The notes under the pieces: model-generated
Database searches by the model: none
What the model was told of the DNA's origin: nothing
Seen by the model: the letters and a program-made list of their open reading frames with translations, nothing else
Shown: positions 35,047 through 46,160 of the stretch, one piece after another
Position numbering within the stretch: the stretch's first letter is position 1
How the letters are laid out: each line of letters opens with the position of its first letter
Position numbers and translations under genes: made by a program
Assembly: GCF_023091745.1 (NCBI RefSeq)
Contig: NC_068920.1
Coordinates: 116,277,622 to 116,341,621 of the forward strand
Length of the DNA: 64,000 bases
Reading direction: 5' to 3'
Source: Budorcas taxicolor
Taxonomy: Eukaryota > Chordata > Mammalia > Artiodactyla > Bovidae

Positions 35047-35266
35047 ACATACTAATTCACTTCAGTCCTGTCTGACACTTTGTGACCCCATGGACTGTAG
35101 CCTGCCAGGCTCCTCTGTTTATGTGATTCTCCAGGCAAGAATACTGGAATTGGTTGCCATGCATTCCTCGAGGGGATCTACCCTACCCAGAGATGAAACA
35201 CATGTTTCTTAAATTGCATGCATTGACAGGCAGGTTCTTTACCACTAGTGCTACCTGGGAAGCCCT
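35047..35266 (-). mobile_element. Bov-tA SINE
   Basis: A reversed Bov-tA from catactaattcacttcagtcc to gctacctgggaagccct. The head has duplicated-looking sequence (ttaaattgcatgcattgac). Confidence 0.93.
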
Positions 35267-35411
35267 AAGCCTTTTCCTATCACATGATGCAAAACGAATG
35301 TTCAATATATACTTGCTGAAGAAATGAATGTAAGGGACTTTCTGGCCATCCAGCCAGCCTGGGAAAAGGCAAATAGAATAAAGGCCCAAAGACTCTGCCT
35401 AGGTGGAAATG

Positions 35412-35427
35412 GTGTGTGTGTGTGCGC

Positions 35428-35472
<45 letters not shown>
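35412..35472. repeat. (TG)n microsatellite
   Basis: A long TG tract with one gcgcgcg interruption. It abuts the 3' end of the reversed Bov-tA, so it has probably grown from the (ac)n SINE tail. Confidence 0.97.
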
Positions 35473-35476
<4 letters not shown>

Positions 35477-35684
35477 CGTGCTCATTTCTCAGTTATTCCT
35501 GACTCTTTTCCACCTCATGGGCCGTAGCCTGACAGGCTCCTCTGTCCATGGAATTTTCCAGGCAAGAGTATCAGAGTGCCTTGCCATTTCCTCCTCCAGG
35601 GGATCTTCCTGAGAGAGCAATTGAACCCACGTCTATTGTGTCTCCTGTATTGGTAGGTGGATTCTTTACCACTGCACTGCCTAG
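35473..35684 (-). mobile_element. Bov-tA SINE
   Basis: A reversed Bov-tA, diverged at the head (ctttaccactgcactgcctag). Confidence 0.92.
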
Positions 35685-35689
35685 TTGAA

Positions 35690-36705
35690 ATGTTGCCTGC
35701 ATTTAATTCTATTTCTTATAAAAATTCTTAGGACACAACTCTCCTAGCAGTTAAGAGAAACAGATAGGAGTAACCCCAGCAATATTTCAGTTTGATAAGG
35801 ACAAAATGGATATGTGGAGCTAAGGACAGAGCTGAAGTTATGGAAAGAGTGACCCCCAGACCTCCAAATTATAATAAAAAGAAAATTGTACCAGATTAGT
35901 TAAACAGAAAGGAAGAGACTATTCAAAATAAATAGTAATCAAGATTTTTTCAATAGCAGAGAAAGATTTAACTCAATTCTGCTGAACAAAAAGAAGTGAA
36001 TATCTTTAAATGCTGGGGCAAGTTAAAGGAAAAGTGCTGGAGAACATTCACAGGAAGATTGGTCAGTGGGAATAGGCCATCTGTGTTTGTAAATTGTCCC
36101 TCATTAAAGTCCAGTTCCCACCCTCCCTCAGAACCCTAGCTTTCTTGAAGATATAATTTAAATGGTATGACTACCAGGAGTTTGAGTAGGACATTGCCTG
36201 GATTGTAAATTTATAAATCTTCAAAGATTTATATCTCAAAGGGGCAAAAAAAAGCATTTAAAATTACAAGTTGTCTAAAGTCAATGCTCTAAGGAAAGAG
36301 AAATCAGGGACCTATAGTTAGGAATAGCGTATCTAACATTTAGTCAAACTGAAGGTAACTTAAGGTCATCTTGGTTTCCTTCCTTCCTTCTTTCCTTTTA
36401 AAGTTATCATTCAATACTCAAAATATAAGAAAGAGAAGTTTTACTACCAAACCAGAGAGGAATGGGTGCATACTGGGTCCATAGACAGTGTTGGTCCTTG
36501 AATTTCTGTTCTCCTTCATTGCCTGGTAAGAATCTCTTTACATTCAATAGACATGGCCGTAGAGGCCTCATGATCTGCTTCTATGATTGCTTCCTGCGAT
36601 TGAGCAAGGGCCTTAACTCATTGTTATTGAAAATAATAAATTTGGTTTACAGGTAAAAAAATTAATAATAACTAATCTCTCTTGCCCTTCTTTTCTCACT
36701 ACTAC
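35690..36705. other. Unassigned sequence
   Basis: A polypyrimidine (ttcc)n patch lies at about 36374-36398. No gene or family recognised. Confidence 0.4.
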
Positions 36706-36709
36706 CAAC

Positions 36710-37334
36710 TGAGACAGGAAGACAGGGCTGTAGCCATCTTGGACAAGGATGGGGAACAACCTTCAGCAAACCAGCCTAACAAGCCCAGTAGAACAATTCG
36801 CATAAAGGCCTGGGTGTCTGAGACAATAACCAAGGATCCGCAGGAGTAAAAAAGTAGCTCTATCTTCATTTCACCAATGTATCTTCATCATTTCCAAAGG
36901 ACAAAAGTGTGACTGTATAGCAGAATCACCAACCTCTACTTTCCTGAAAGATATAAGTGCCTGACACACATTCCTAACTTGCTTTTGTAGGAAGCAGACC
37001 CTCCCCACCCACACACAGGATGAAAACTGCTGACAAAGCATGTAGACCCCAGATCAGTTAAAGCCAGGAGGTTGATGATACTTAAAACTTCACCTTGATG
37101 CCAACCAATCCGAGAATGGAGCACAAGCTGATCAGGTACCCTGTGATCCTCTCCCTCACACTACCTTGAAAACCCCTTCTCTGAAATTCTCAGGGAGCTG
37201 GCACTCATTCTTGTCTTCTCCTTTGTGTTTAGGCTATTCTATCAATAAAGGCTCTGCTTGCCCTAGAGTCTTGTGGGAGAGATACTCCTTTCTATGGTAT
37301 TGCTGTCCAAGAATCTGGAGGGGATCTGGTAACA
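36710..37334 (+). mobile_element. Solo LTR of an endogenous retrovirus (ERV1-like)
   Basis: The element starts with TG (tgagacaggaagacaggg) and ends with CA (gatctggtaaca), flanked by a 4-bp repeat caac (36706-36709, 37335-37338). It has a CCAAT box at 37105-37109, a TATA-like ccttgaaaacc at about 37164-37174, and a polyadenylation signal AATAAA at 37254-37259, in the order expected for U3-R-U5. No internal viral sequence adjoins it, so it is a solo LTR. The 4-bp duplication favours class I. Confidence 0.8.
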
Positions 37335-37755
37335 CAACTAGCCTTTCACAACACATGCCTACTCATTGCCACTTCCCCTCCTGCCTTGAAATGTACAAAG
37401 TTTCTCTGAGAGTTTGGACAAATTCTCCTCGCTGGGTATCAACAGCCTTTATTCATTCCTAGCCTTGAAACAGATAGGGCAGCTCTCTTCACTGGTAACC
37501 CCAGTTGATTCTTATGCTGCTGTTTCTGCCACTTGTAATCAGTTCTCCTTGAAATGAAAATATGTGTTATATAAATTGCTAAAATTCAAGGGCTCAGATA
37601 AAAGTGTGTTTCTGTGCATGTATACCAGGGGGGATTCAAAGAGAGAGACTGAGAGAGAGAGAGAGAGAAGGGATGTAGGAGCTCAGCAGCAGGCTTAGGC
37701 TGCTTGTATGCATATGGGAAATGTAAATTAGCAGAAGGATCAAAACTACATTATC
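37335..37755. other. Unassigned sequence with a (GA)n tract
   Basis: A GA-rich simple repeat is at 37640-37669. Otherwise unrecognised. Confidence 0.45.
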
Positions 37756-38276
37756 AGTTCAGTTCAGTTCAGTTCAGTCGCCCAGTCGTGTCCAACTCTT
37801 TGTGACCCCACGAATTGCAGCATGCCAGGCCTCCCTGTCCATCTCCAACTCCTGGAGTTCACTCAAACTCACATCCATCGAGTCAGTGATACCATCCAGA
37901 CATCTCATCCTCTGTCGTCCCCTTCTCCTCCTGCCCCCAATCACCCTCAGCATCAGAGTCTTTTCCAATGAGTCAACTCTTCACATGAGGTGGCCAAAGT
38001 ATTGGAGTTTCAGTTTTAGCATCATTCCTTCCAAAGAACACCCAGGGCTTATCTCCTTCAGAATGGACTGGTTGGATCTCCTTGCAGTCCAAGGGACTCT
38101 CAAGAGTCTTCTCCAGCACCACAGTTCAAAAGCATCAATTCTTCGGCGCTCAGCTTTCTTCACAGTCCAACTCTCACATCTGTACATGACCACTGGAAAA
38201 ACCATAGATTTGACTAGATGGACCTTTGTTGGCAAAGTAATGTCTCTGCTTTTGAATATGCTATCTAGGTTGGTAA
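37756..38276 (-). mobile_element. BovB LINE, 5' truncated
   Basis: A reversed BovB 3' end with a multiple (cagtt)n tail, ending inside the post-RT region at tgaatatgctatctaggttgg. The overlapping ORFs on both strands are BovB. Confidence 0.95.
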
Positions 38277-38957
38277 CAGTGTTTTATTTGGTCCTTGGGA
38301 GTAAAAATCAAGAAACTTACACAGTAGCAAGCTATATTTTTCTGACTCTTTATTTTTATCAGATATTGCTGAAGCTTTCAAAGTCTCATCCCCCCTCCCC
38401 TCTGCCTCCTAGTCCTTTTTAAGAGAGAACTTTGTTTCTTTGCCTTCACTCTTTTATCTTGGCTCCTGCTGTTGCGGGAACTGGGTGTACTGGGCCTCCA
38501 CCTTTTTCCTCCTGGGAGCTAGGTTCCATCCTGGCTGATGCTGAGGCACTTCAGCCTCTGTGTATCAAAGCTGAGTATTAACAAGGCTCTCCACTGGGGG
38601 CTAAAGCCCCTGTGCCAGTGCTCCAGTTTGTACTTTCTCATGTTTATTTCCTCTGAAGGACTTCTGCATCATTTCATTCTTTTTGGAGTTGTAGCTTCTT
38701 CCTTTCCAGAACCACATCCTAGCCCATGGGGCTGGACCACAGCAAAATTCTGAGTGAAACATTCCATGCTGTCATATGAACCGCCTCTCTCCTCAAGCAG
38801 TTTGTGGGGAGCTTTTTGAGGATGACTTTGTATTAGGAGTCTTCTGTATCTTTCATGCACATATATTCCAAGCAGAGATTCTTGCAACAATCTTTCAGCA
38901 AGGAAGCTGATTAACACTCTAGATAAGATTCCAAAGGCATTCATATCCTGAATTGTT
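38277..38957. other. Unassigned sequence, part of a chimeric ORF
   Basis: A 173-codon minus-strand ORF (38669-39190) starts in the Bov-tA at 38958 and continues into this stretch (for example LLEERGGSYDSMECFTQNF). The non-SINE part has no domain that I recognise. It may be chance or an unrecognised old repeat. Confidence 0.4.
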
Positions 38958-39171
38958 TTGCCTTCCGGTGGCTCAGACAGTAAAGCGTCGGTCTGCAATG
39001 CAGGAGACCAGAGTTCGATCCCTGGGTTGGGAAGATACTCTGGAGAAGGAAATGGCAGCGTACTCCAGTACTCTTGCCTGGAAAATCCCATGGATGGAGG
39101 AGCCTGGTAGGCTATAGTCCATGGGGTCTCAAAGAGTTGGATACGACTGAGCAACTTCACTTTCACTTTCA
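38958..39171 (+). mobile_element. Bov-tA SINE
   Basis: A forward Bov-tA of the agacagtaaagcgtcggtctgc subtype ending in an acttcactttcactttcat tail. Confidence 0.94.
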
Positions 39172-39728
39172 TAGTCAAGTTAACAGACATAGGATTCTAT
39201 ATGTCTCTGCTCTCATCACAGCTTAACAGCTATTGTTGATGATGAGATTCACAATGAGGGCAGGAAGGGAGCAGGCCATGTGCTTAAAATGTTGTTTCTG
39301 GTTGTGCTATATCACTCAGGGGTGTAGGGAGCAGAAGAAAGTTTGAGGATACCTCTATTTTAATGTGTCTGTTCCTGAAATTTTAGAATCTATCAGAGTG
39401 ACTACTTATCACTAAGTATTACAGCTTTTCAAATTCTTAAGAATTTATTAGACAAATTTATTGGAACAAATCAATAAATTCTTCAAAATATAAAACATAC
39501 TGGGCAAAATTATAATCAAATATTAATAGTGATAGGGCAGTAAATCATAACCACCTTCGTGGAAATGTATTTTGATGGAAGTATGTAGAAAATGGAAAAC
39601 AAATTTATGTTATTGTTATTGACAGCAAGTTCCTCACATTTTTTCTTTTACATTTAAATAAATTGTAATCTCCTATCTTGTATCTTACTAGAAATATGTG
39701 TCAGGACTTTTTCTTTAAGAGATGTTCT
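39172..39728. other. Unassigned AT-rich sequence
   Basis: Nothing recognised. Confidence 0.4.
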
Positions 39729-40541
39729 ATTAGTTTCCTATTGTTTTTGTAACAAATTATCACACATTTAACAGCTTAAAACAACACAAATTTATTATTT
39801 TAGAGTTCTGAAGTTCAGAAGACTAAAAAAGATTAGCAGAGTTATTTGCTAACTCTGGGAAAAGCCAGGGAAAAACCCTTTCCTAGCTTTTCCCAGGTGG
39901 CTCATGGACCCATATTACTCTAACCAAGTCATCACATCTTCTTTGACTCTGACCCTTTTGCTTCCCTCTTATAAGATTCCTTATTATTACTCTGAGCCCA
40001 CCCTTATAATCTCCTGAATTTATGATCCTTGTCTCCTGAGAAACCTGTATGCAAGTCAAGAAGAAACAGTTAGAACCAGGCATGGAACAATAGATTGATT
40101 CCAAATTGGAAAGGGAGTATATCAAGGCTGTATATTGTCACTTGCTTATTTAAACCTATATACAGAGTACACATGCAAAATGCCTGCCTGAATGAATCAC
40201 AAGCTGGAGTTGAGCTTGGCAGGATAAATGTCAACAACTTCAGATAAGTAGATGTTACCACTCTAATGGCAGAAATCAAAGAGGAACTACAGAGTCTCTT
40301 GATGAGGGTGAAAGGAGAGAGTGAAAAAGCGGGCTTTATACTCAGCATTCAAAAACTAATATCATAGCATCTGTTCCCATCACTTCATGGCAAATAGATA
40401 GAGAAAAACTGGAAACAGTGACCAATTAAATTTTTCTGGGCTCCAAAATCACTGTGGATGATGAAGGCAGCCATGAAATTAAAGCTATTGGAAGAAAAGC
40501 TATGACAAACCCAGACAATGTGTTAAAAAGCAGACATCAGT

Positions 40542-40577
40542 TTTCAAAAACAAACAAACAAACAAACAAACAAAAAC
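40542..40577. repeat. (CAAA)n microsatellite inside BovB
   Basis: The tract sits where BovB normally has a single tgccaacaaagg segment. Confidence 0.95.
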
Positions 40578-40752
40578 CCTGTATAGTCAAAACTGATTTT
40601 TCCAGTAGTCATGTATGGATGTGAGAGTCGAAGACTGAGTGCTGAAGAATTGATGCTTTCAAACCCATGGTTCTGGAGAAGACTCTTGACAGTCTCTTGG
40701 ACTGCAAGGAGATCAAGCCAGTTAATCTTAAAGGAAATCAACCCTGAATTTT

Positions 40753-41043
40753 GTCCTTTAAAGAATATCTATTTATTTATTTTTGGCTGCACTGGGTGTT
40801 GGTTTCTGCTCTCAGGATTTCACTAGTTGCAGTGATGGAGGCTACTTTCTAATTGTGGTACACAGGCTTTTCACTGAGGTGGTTTCTCTTTTTGTGGAGA
40901 ACAGGCTCTAGGGTGCAAGGGCTCAGTAGTTGTGGCACATTGGCTTTGTTGCCATGTGGCATGTGGAATCCTCCCAGACCAGGGGTCGAACCTGTGTTCC
41001 CTGCATTGCAAAGAAGATTCTTAACCACTTAACCACTGAAGCC
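40753..41043 (-). mobile_element. CHR-type tRNA-derived SINE
   Basis: The reversed cetartiodactyl CHR SINE is readable: tatttatttatttttggctgc, ctctagggtgcaagggctcagtagttgtggc, gaccaggggtcgaacctgtg, gattcttaaccacttaacc. A perfect 15-bp target duplication, tcaaccctgaatttt, at 40738-40752 and 41044-41058 places it directly inside BovB. Confidence 0.93.
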
Positions 41044-41450
41044 TCAACCCTGAATTTTCATTGGAAGGACGGATGCTGGAAGGTGAAGCTCTAATACTTT
41101 GGCTGTCTGATGTGAAGAGTCGACTCATTGAAAAAGACCCTGATGTGATGCTGGGAATGATTGAGGACAGGAGGAGAAGGGTGTAACAGAATGAGATGGT
41201 TGGATAGCATCATCAACTCAATGGACATGAATCTGAAGAAACTCCAGGATATATTGAAGGGAAGCCTCCCATTGCTACAATCCATAGAGTTACAGAGAGT
41301 CAAATATGACTTAGCAACTGAATGACACCAATGACCTTAATAAAATCTTCAAAGTCCCTTTAGCCATTTAAGACAACTTACCTACAGGCTCTGGGAATTA
41401 GGTTCTGAACCTTTTTAGGAGGGAGAGGTTTTCTAACACAAACCTACAAT

Positions 41451-41908
41451 GCAAGTGAGTCTAGAATCAGATGGGATTTAATGAACTTATGTAACTGACA
41501 AATCCAAAGAAAGTATATCATAACCAGAAATCTAGAATAGCTCACAGATTCAGTTTCTGCCACCATCTTTTGGTTCTGTCTTCATTGCTTTTTGACTCAA
41601 CTTTACATAGAAATATTACAGTGGTATCTGCCATTGACCTCACATTCTAAGTCTAATTAGAAAAGTGAGTTTTCTTCCCAAGATCTCCAACAATATCTTG
41701 TCCTGTTTCATTGGCTGTGATTGCATCATGTGCCCTTCTCTGAACTAACTCTCCTGTCCAGATAAAGATTTTCTTTCTTTGTCCTCAATTGCCTCATCTT
41801 TAAGAGAAGCATAATACTCCAGGTTGGATCCCCATGGACAAATGAAACCATTCACTTCAGTTTGGTGCTTGAACCCATGTGCTGGGACTTGAACTTGACC
41901 AAAATCCA
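41451..41908. other. Unassigned, possibly decayed old repeat or ERV-internal sequence
   Basis: No open frame or motif supports a gene. The part adjoining 41909 may be internal sequence of the element there. Confidence 0.3.
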
Positions 41909-42317
41909 TGGTCTTACAATTATGGTCATGCATCTGGTTTCAGGAGTTAATGAAGCTCATGTTCTTGATGTCTCATCACAGAAAGAATTCAGTGAGAGAC
42001 AAAGTGATAGACAAGAATTTGATTTATTAATAGAAGTTACTTATGAGTGGCAAGTGGGCAGGCAAAGGAGCTGTGCCTCAAGGATTTAGTGGGTTGCAAT
42101 TTTATAGTAAAAGGAAAGATCAGGAGAGGAAAAGTCAACCTTCTTTGAGTAGATTTCAAGCTTACATCACTTTTCTTTCACCTTTATCTAGTGCTTTTAT
42201 TTATGGCTTTATAATTAAGCATGTTTACTTTGTTCCATGACATTCTGATAGCTTTCTTGAGTGATCATTAACTTATACAGTGGCCTCCCAATTTTCTTAG
42301 GTTTCTCTATCTATGGT
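41909..42317 (-). mobile_element. LTR-like segment (endogenous retrovirus)
   Basis: On the minus strand an AATAAA signal (plus-strand 42023-42028) is followed by a U5-like stretch (caaattcttgtctatcac, then gtctctcactgaattctttc and gatgagacatcaagaacatg). This resembles the layout of the LTR at 56145 but in a different family. I cannot fix either end or a target duplication. Confidence 0.4.
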
Positions 42318-42324
42318 CTTCTAC

Positions 42325-42538
42325 TTCCCAGAGAACTCAGTGGTAAAAAATCCACCAGCCAAGCAGGAGACATGGGTTTGATCTCTGGGTTGAGAAGATC
42401 CCCTGAAGAAGGAAATGGCAACCCACTCCAGTATTCTTGCCAGGAAAATCCCATGGCCAGAGAAGCCTGGTTGGCCACAACCCATGGTGTTGCAAAGAAT
42501 TGGACATGACTTAATGACTAAAACAGTGGCAATTGTGA
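42325..42538 (+). mobile_element. Bov-tA SINE
   Basis: A forward Bov-tA. A 7-bp duplication cttctac is at 42318-42324 and 42539-42545. Confidence 0.93.
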
Positions 42539-42568
42539 CTTCTACAGTTACCTGTTTAGCTATCCTGT

Positions 42569-42645
42569 GTGCAAGTGTGCCAAGTCGGTGCAGTCTCTCA
42601 TGTCTCCTGAGTTGACAGGCTGGTTATACCACTGTCACCACTTTT
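42569..42645 (-). mobile_element. Bov-tA SINE, internally deleted remnant
   Basis: The tail (gtgtgccaagtcggtgcagtc) is joined directly to the head (gtctcctgagttgacaggctgg, then accactgtcaccac), so about 130 bp of the middle are missing. Confidence 0.6.
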
Positions 42646-42807
42646 CTATCCCTCTCACAAGGGAGCCCAACATCAAATAGCAAAAAACAAACAAACAAAC
42701 AAACCAAAAACATCAAAAAACACACTGTGACAGGGCAAGGCAGAGACTGTTGCCCTTGAACAAAGAACTCTGCATTCTCCTTTGCGCTGGGACTCTCACA
42801 CTCTGTG

Positions 42808-43016
42808 AATGCTAAAGTTGATTTAATCGTGTCCGACTCTTTGCAACTTTATGAACTGTTGTCCACCAGGCTTCTCTGTCCATGGGATTCTCTAGGCTGG
42901 AATATTGGAATGGGTTGCCATGCTCTCCTCCAAGGGATCTTCCCAACCCAAGGATCAAACCTGAGTCCTGCATTGGTAGGTGGGTTCTTTACCACTAGTG
43001 CCACCTGAGAAGCCCT
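42808..43016 (-). mobile_element. Bov-tA SINE
   Basis: A reversed full-length copy from aatgctaaagttgatttaatc to gccacctgagaagccct. A (caaa)n simple repeat lies upstream at about 42683-42712. Confidence 0.94.
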
Positions 43017-44064
43017 CATATTGTGTAGCCAGAACAATTATATTTATAGAGATTATGTGAAAATGAAAAGAATTAATAAAAATAAAGTACTGAGAATAGT
43101 GTTTGGTATTTAACCTTCAATAAATACTAATTATTGCCATTGATATTGTCATCATTAAAGCAAACATTTGATTGGAATTTTCACAGACCTCACTTGTCAG
43201 CATTATATAGGCTTCCTTTTTCCCCTTGGTTTGCTTCAAATAAAGGAACTCATTATAAATCTGAGAGAAGGGATTTAAATTGCAAAAGGAATTTTACTTT
43301 TTCTTCAATATCCAACCGACAGGCCAGCTGTTTTAGTTGAGGCTACCAATGGGAAGCTACTTAATGAAGTTGCTTATGGTTTAATGATTTGTGTGGCATA
43401 AATTATTTGTCCTAATGTTATTCCTGGGGCAGTTTCCAATTGTTTCAGAGAATACACAGAAAAAAAAATCACAAAACAAAAATAAAGCTAAAAACTACAG
43501 TGTGATTCCATATTCTCACAGCACCTGGTGAGAAATAATCTACGGCTTCAACTAGAGTTCTATCATTTGTTTTATTTGGAATTCATTCACAGCAAGACTC
43601 TTCCAGGTTTATTTACTTATTGCATATATGCTAAAGATCCTGATAATTGCACATCCAACTTACAATTGATTTTCCTCAGAATCCTCATTATACCTCTCAA
43701 AGTTCTAGTAATGAAAAAGTTAGAATGAGCTTTAATAACCATTAGGGAGTCAAGCTTTCTTGGGGAAGTAATTTAACTATTTATGGAAACATGTTCAAGT
43801 GAATGATGCACAAATACAGTGTGATTATCAAAAGAGCTGGAGGTTACAGAAGATGAGTGCATCACAGGAACACGGTGAAGGAAGCTTTCATGCTTTAACA
43901 TGACAAATAAAATTAACTTACTCTTCAGGACTTAAAGCATGAATATTCCTAATGACAGCTGTTGTGTTCTAAGATTTGTTATGCTTGAACCACAACATAA
44001 ACTGGCTGAATGTTCTCCTCCATTCATTTTGTGGCAAATCATTGGCTCGGTAACCCAGAGATCA
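43017..44064. other. Unassigned sequence
   Basis: No gene or repeat recognised. Confidence 0.4.
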
Positions 44065-44362
44065 AAAGCATCAATTCTTCTGTACTCAACTTTCTTCATG
44101 CTCCAGCTCTCACATCCATACATGACTACTGGAAAAACAATAGCTTTGTCTATATGGACCTTTGTTGGTAAGTAATGCCTCTGCTTTTTAATATGCTGTC
44201 TAGCTTGGTCATAGCTTTTCTTCCAAGGAGCATCTTTTAATTTCATGGCTGCAGTCACCATCTGCAGTGATTTTGGAGCCCAAGAAAATAAAGTCAGTCA
44301 CTGTTTTCCTTGTTTTTCCATGTATTTGCCCTGAAGTGATTGGACTGGATGATATGATCGTA
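44065..44362 (-). mobile_element. BovB LINE internal fragment lacking its 3' end
   Basis: Reversed post-RT BovB sequence from caaaagcatcaattcttctg to gaagtgattggactgg. The last few hundred bases and tail that retroposition should leave are missing, so the copy has been cut later or arrived by duplication. Confidence 0.88.
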
Positions 44363-44977
44363 GGTACCAAATAACATATTTGCAGCATTTCATATTGTAC
44401 TGGTAATTATGTTATAGTTATTTTGAAAGAAAAGAAATTCAGTTCATATATGGACTATATTATGTGTTCTGATTATCTGTTTTATGTGTATTATTTACTC
44501 AAACTTTCTTTTCAAGTTTTCCTGAAGTATGTTTTATTCCTGACTAAGTTACAAGCTTTTTCTAGGCTAAAACAAATGAATATCATATTTTCACTTACCT
44601 ACTGTGGTAAATACAGCCCTGATGACTGTAGGTTAAAAAGTGCTTCATTGAAAAATACAAACTTTTATACAACATTGGTAAGATATTCTATCATCATTCT
44701 TCAGTGAGGGAAATAGAATGAGCTCTATTAGCATATGCCTGACATATCCTATTAAATTAGAATTCATTGCTTTCCTGAATGCCTTTAATTTTTTTGAACA
44801 ATAATGATTTTCATATTCTCTGACAAGTAATGAGTTTTACCTCTTGCAAAATAAAAGCATTAAAATTCCCCTCATTTTAGCCTTTAGAAAATAAATTACT
44901 AAGCACCATTGACACTAATACTTTATAAAGAAGCCTAAGGCTCCTCAGAGAGAAGTTCTTTCCTTAATTATATTTTT
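44363..44977. other. Unassigned AT-rich sequence
   Basis: Nothing recognised. Confidence 0.4.
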
Positions 44978-45706
44978 TAGTTCAGTTCAGTCACTCAGTC
45001 GTGTCCAACTCTTTGTGACCCCATGCCTGCAGCACGCCAGGCTTCCCTGTCCATCACCAACTCCCAGAGCTTTCTCAAAATCGTGTCCATCAAGTCAGTT
45101 ATACCATACAGCCATCTCATCCTCTGTGATTCCTTTCTTTTCTTGCCTTCAATCTTTCCCAGAATCAAGGTCTTTTCTATTGAGTCAGTTCTTCGCATAA
45201 GATGGCCACAATATTGGATTTCAGCTTCAGCATCAGTCCTTCCAATGAATATTCAGGACTGATTTCCTTTGGGATTGACTAGATTGATCTCCTTGTAATC
45301 CAAGGGACTCTCAAGAGTCTTTTCAACACCACAGTTCAAAAGCATCAGTTCTTCAGCACTCAAGGTTATTAATGGTCCAGCTCGCACATCCATACATGAC
45401 TGCTGAAAAAACCATTGCTTTGTCTATATGGACCTTGTTGGTAAAGTAATGCCTCTGCTTTTTAACATGCTGTCTAGTTTCGTCATAGTTTTCCTTCCAA
45501 GGAGCAAGCATCTTTTATTTTCATGGCGGCAGTCACCATCTGCAGTGATTTTGGGGCCCAAGAAAATAAAATCTGTCACTGTTTTCATTGTTTCCCCATC
45601 TATTTGCCATGAAGTGATAAGAGTAGATTCCATGATCTTAGATTTTTGAACGTTGAGTTTTAAGCCAGCTTTTTCACTGTCCTCTTTCACTTTCATCAAG
45701 AGGCTC
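44978..45706 (-). mobile_element. BovB LINE, 5' truncated
   Basis: A reversed BovB from the agttcagttcagtcactcag tail to tttcatcaagaggctctg. It shares several variants with the fragment at 44065 (gctttgtctatatggacc, aagtaatgcctctgc). Confidence 0.94.
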
Positions 45707-45784
45707 TGTCCCTGTTCACTCAGTCAAATGCCCAAGAATGCCTGTTTACAAAGCAGAAAAATATTTTCTGTGTTTCTTTTGACA

Positions 45785-45945
45785 GTGTAGCAGAACAATA
45801 AGTGCAAGTCCTTTTGGAGTCAGGAAGACCAGATTCAAACTCTGATGCTACCAGTTGTGAAACTTGGGCGAGTTATTTAACCTCCCTAAGTCTCCTAATC
45901 TGTCAAGTGCAAGTAATCACATGAATAAAATTTCCTGTATATACA
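45785..45945 (+). mobile_element. MIR SINE
   Basis: Forward MIR: tttggagtcaggaagaccagattcaaactctg, then aaacttgggcgagttatttaacctccctaagtctcctaatctg. It is cut off near the next SINE. Confidence 0.75.
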
Positions 45946-45960
45946 CACATATATACGTAT

Positions 45961-46160
45961 GTGTGCTGTGCTTAGTTGCTCAGTTGTGTCTGACTGTTTG
46001 TGATCCTATACACTGTAGCCGACCAGGTTCCTCTTCTCCAGGCAAGAATACTGGAGTGGGTTGCCATGCCCTCCTCCAGGGATCTTCCCAACCAGAGATT
46101 GAACCCAAGTCTCTGGCATTGTAGGTGGATTCTTTACCATATGAGCCACCAGTGAAGCCT
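45961..46160 (-). mobile_element. Bov-tA SINE
   Basis: A reversed copy with a deletion of the tgtccatgggattc segment. Its tail merges with an ac/at-rich microsatellite (45941-45960). Confidence 0.92.

Larger units (their letters stand above)
40028..41325 (+). mobile_element. BovB LINE, highly diverged, carrying a CHR SINE
   Basis: BovB from the RT region (ctcctgagaaacctgtatgcaagtcaag) to the 3' end (gacttagcaactgaatg) with many substitutions, indels and stops. It is among the most decayed BovB copies here. It contains a (caaa)n expansion and a CHR-type SINE. The edges show a near-match atgatcctt / atgacctta that may be a decayed target duplication. Confidence 0.88.
39729..41450. mobile_element. 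Old mammalian repeat, host of a nested BovB
   Basis: Left part: cctattgtttttgtaacaaattatcacac, agcttaaaacaacacaaatttattattttagagttctg, ctgacccttttgcttccctcttataag, gcccacccttataatctcc. Right part after BovB: cttcaaagtccctttagccatttaag and caggctctgggaattagg. The order is that of one familiar repeat with BovB in the middle. Family not named. Confidence 0.6.

Noticed and set aside
35412..35472. Val-Cys repeat ORFs over TG tracts (also at 8564-8619)
   Set aside because: They are pure translation artefacts of dinucleotide microsatellites.
41880..41908. tggattttggtcaagttcaagtccc on the minus strand as a retroviral primer-binding site
   Set aside because: The match to a tRNA 3' end complement is poor; part of it resembles tRNA in the wrong sense.
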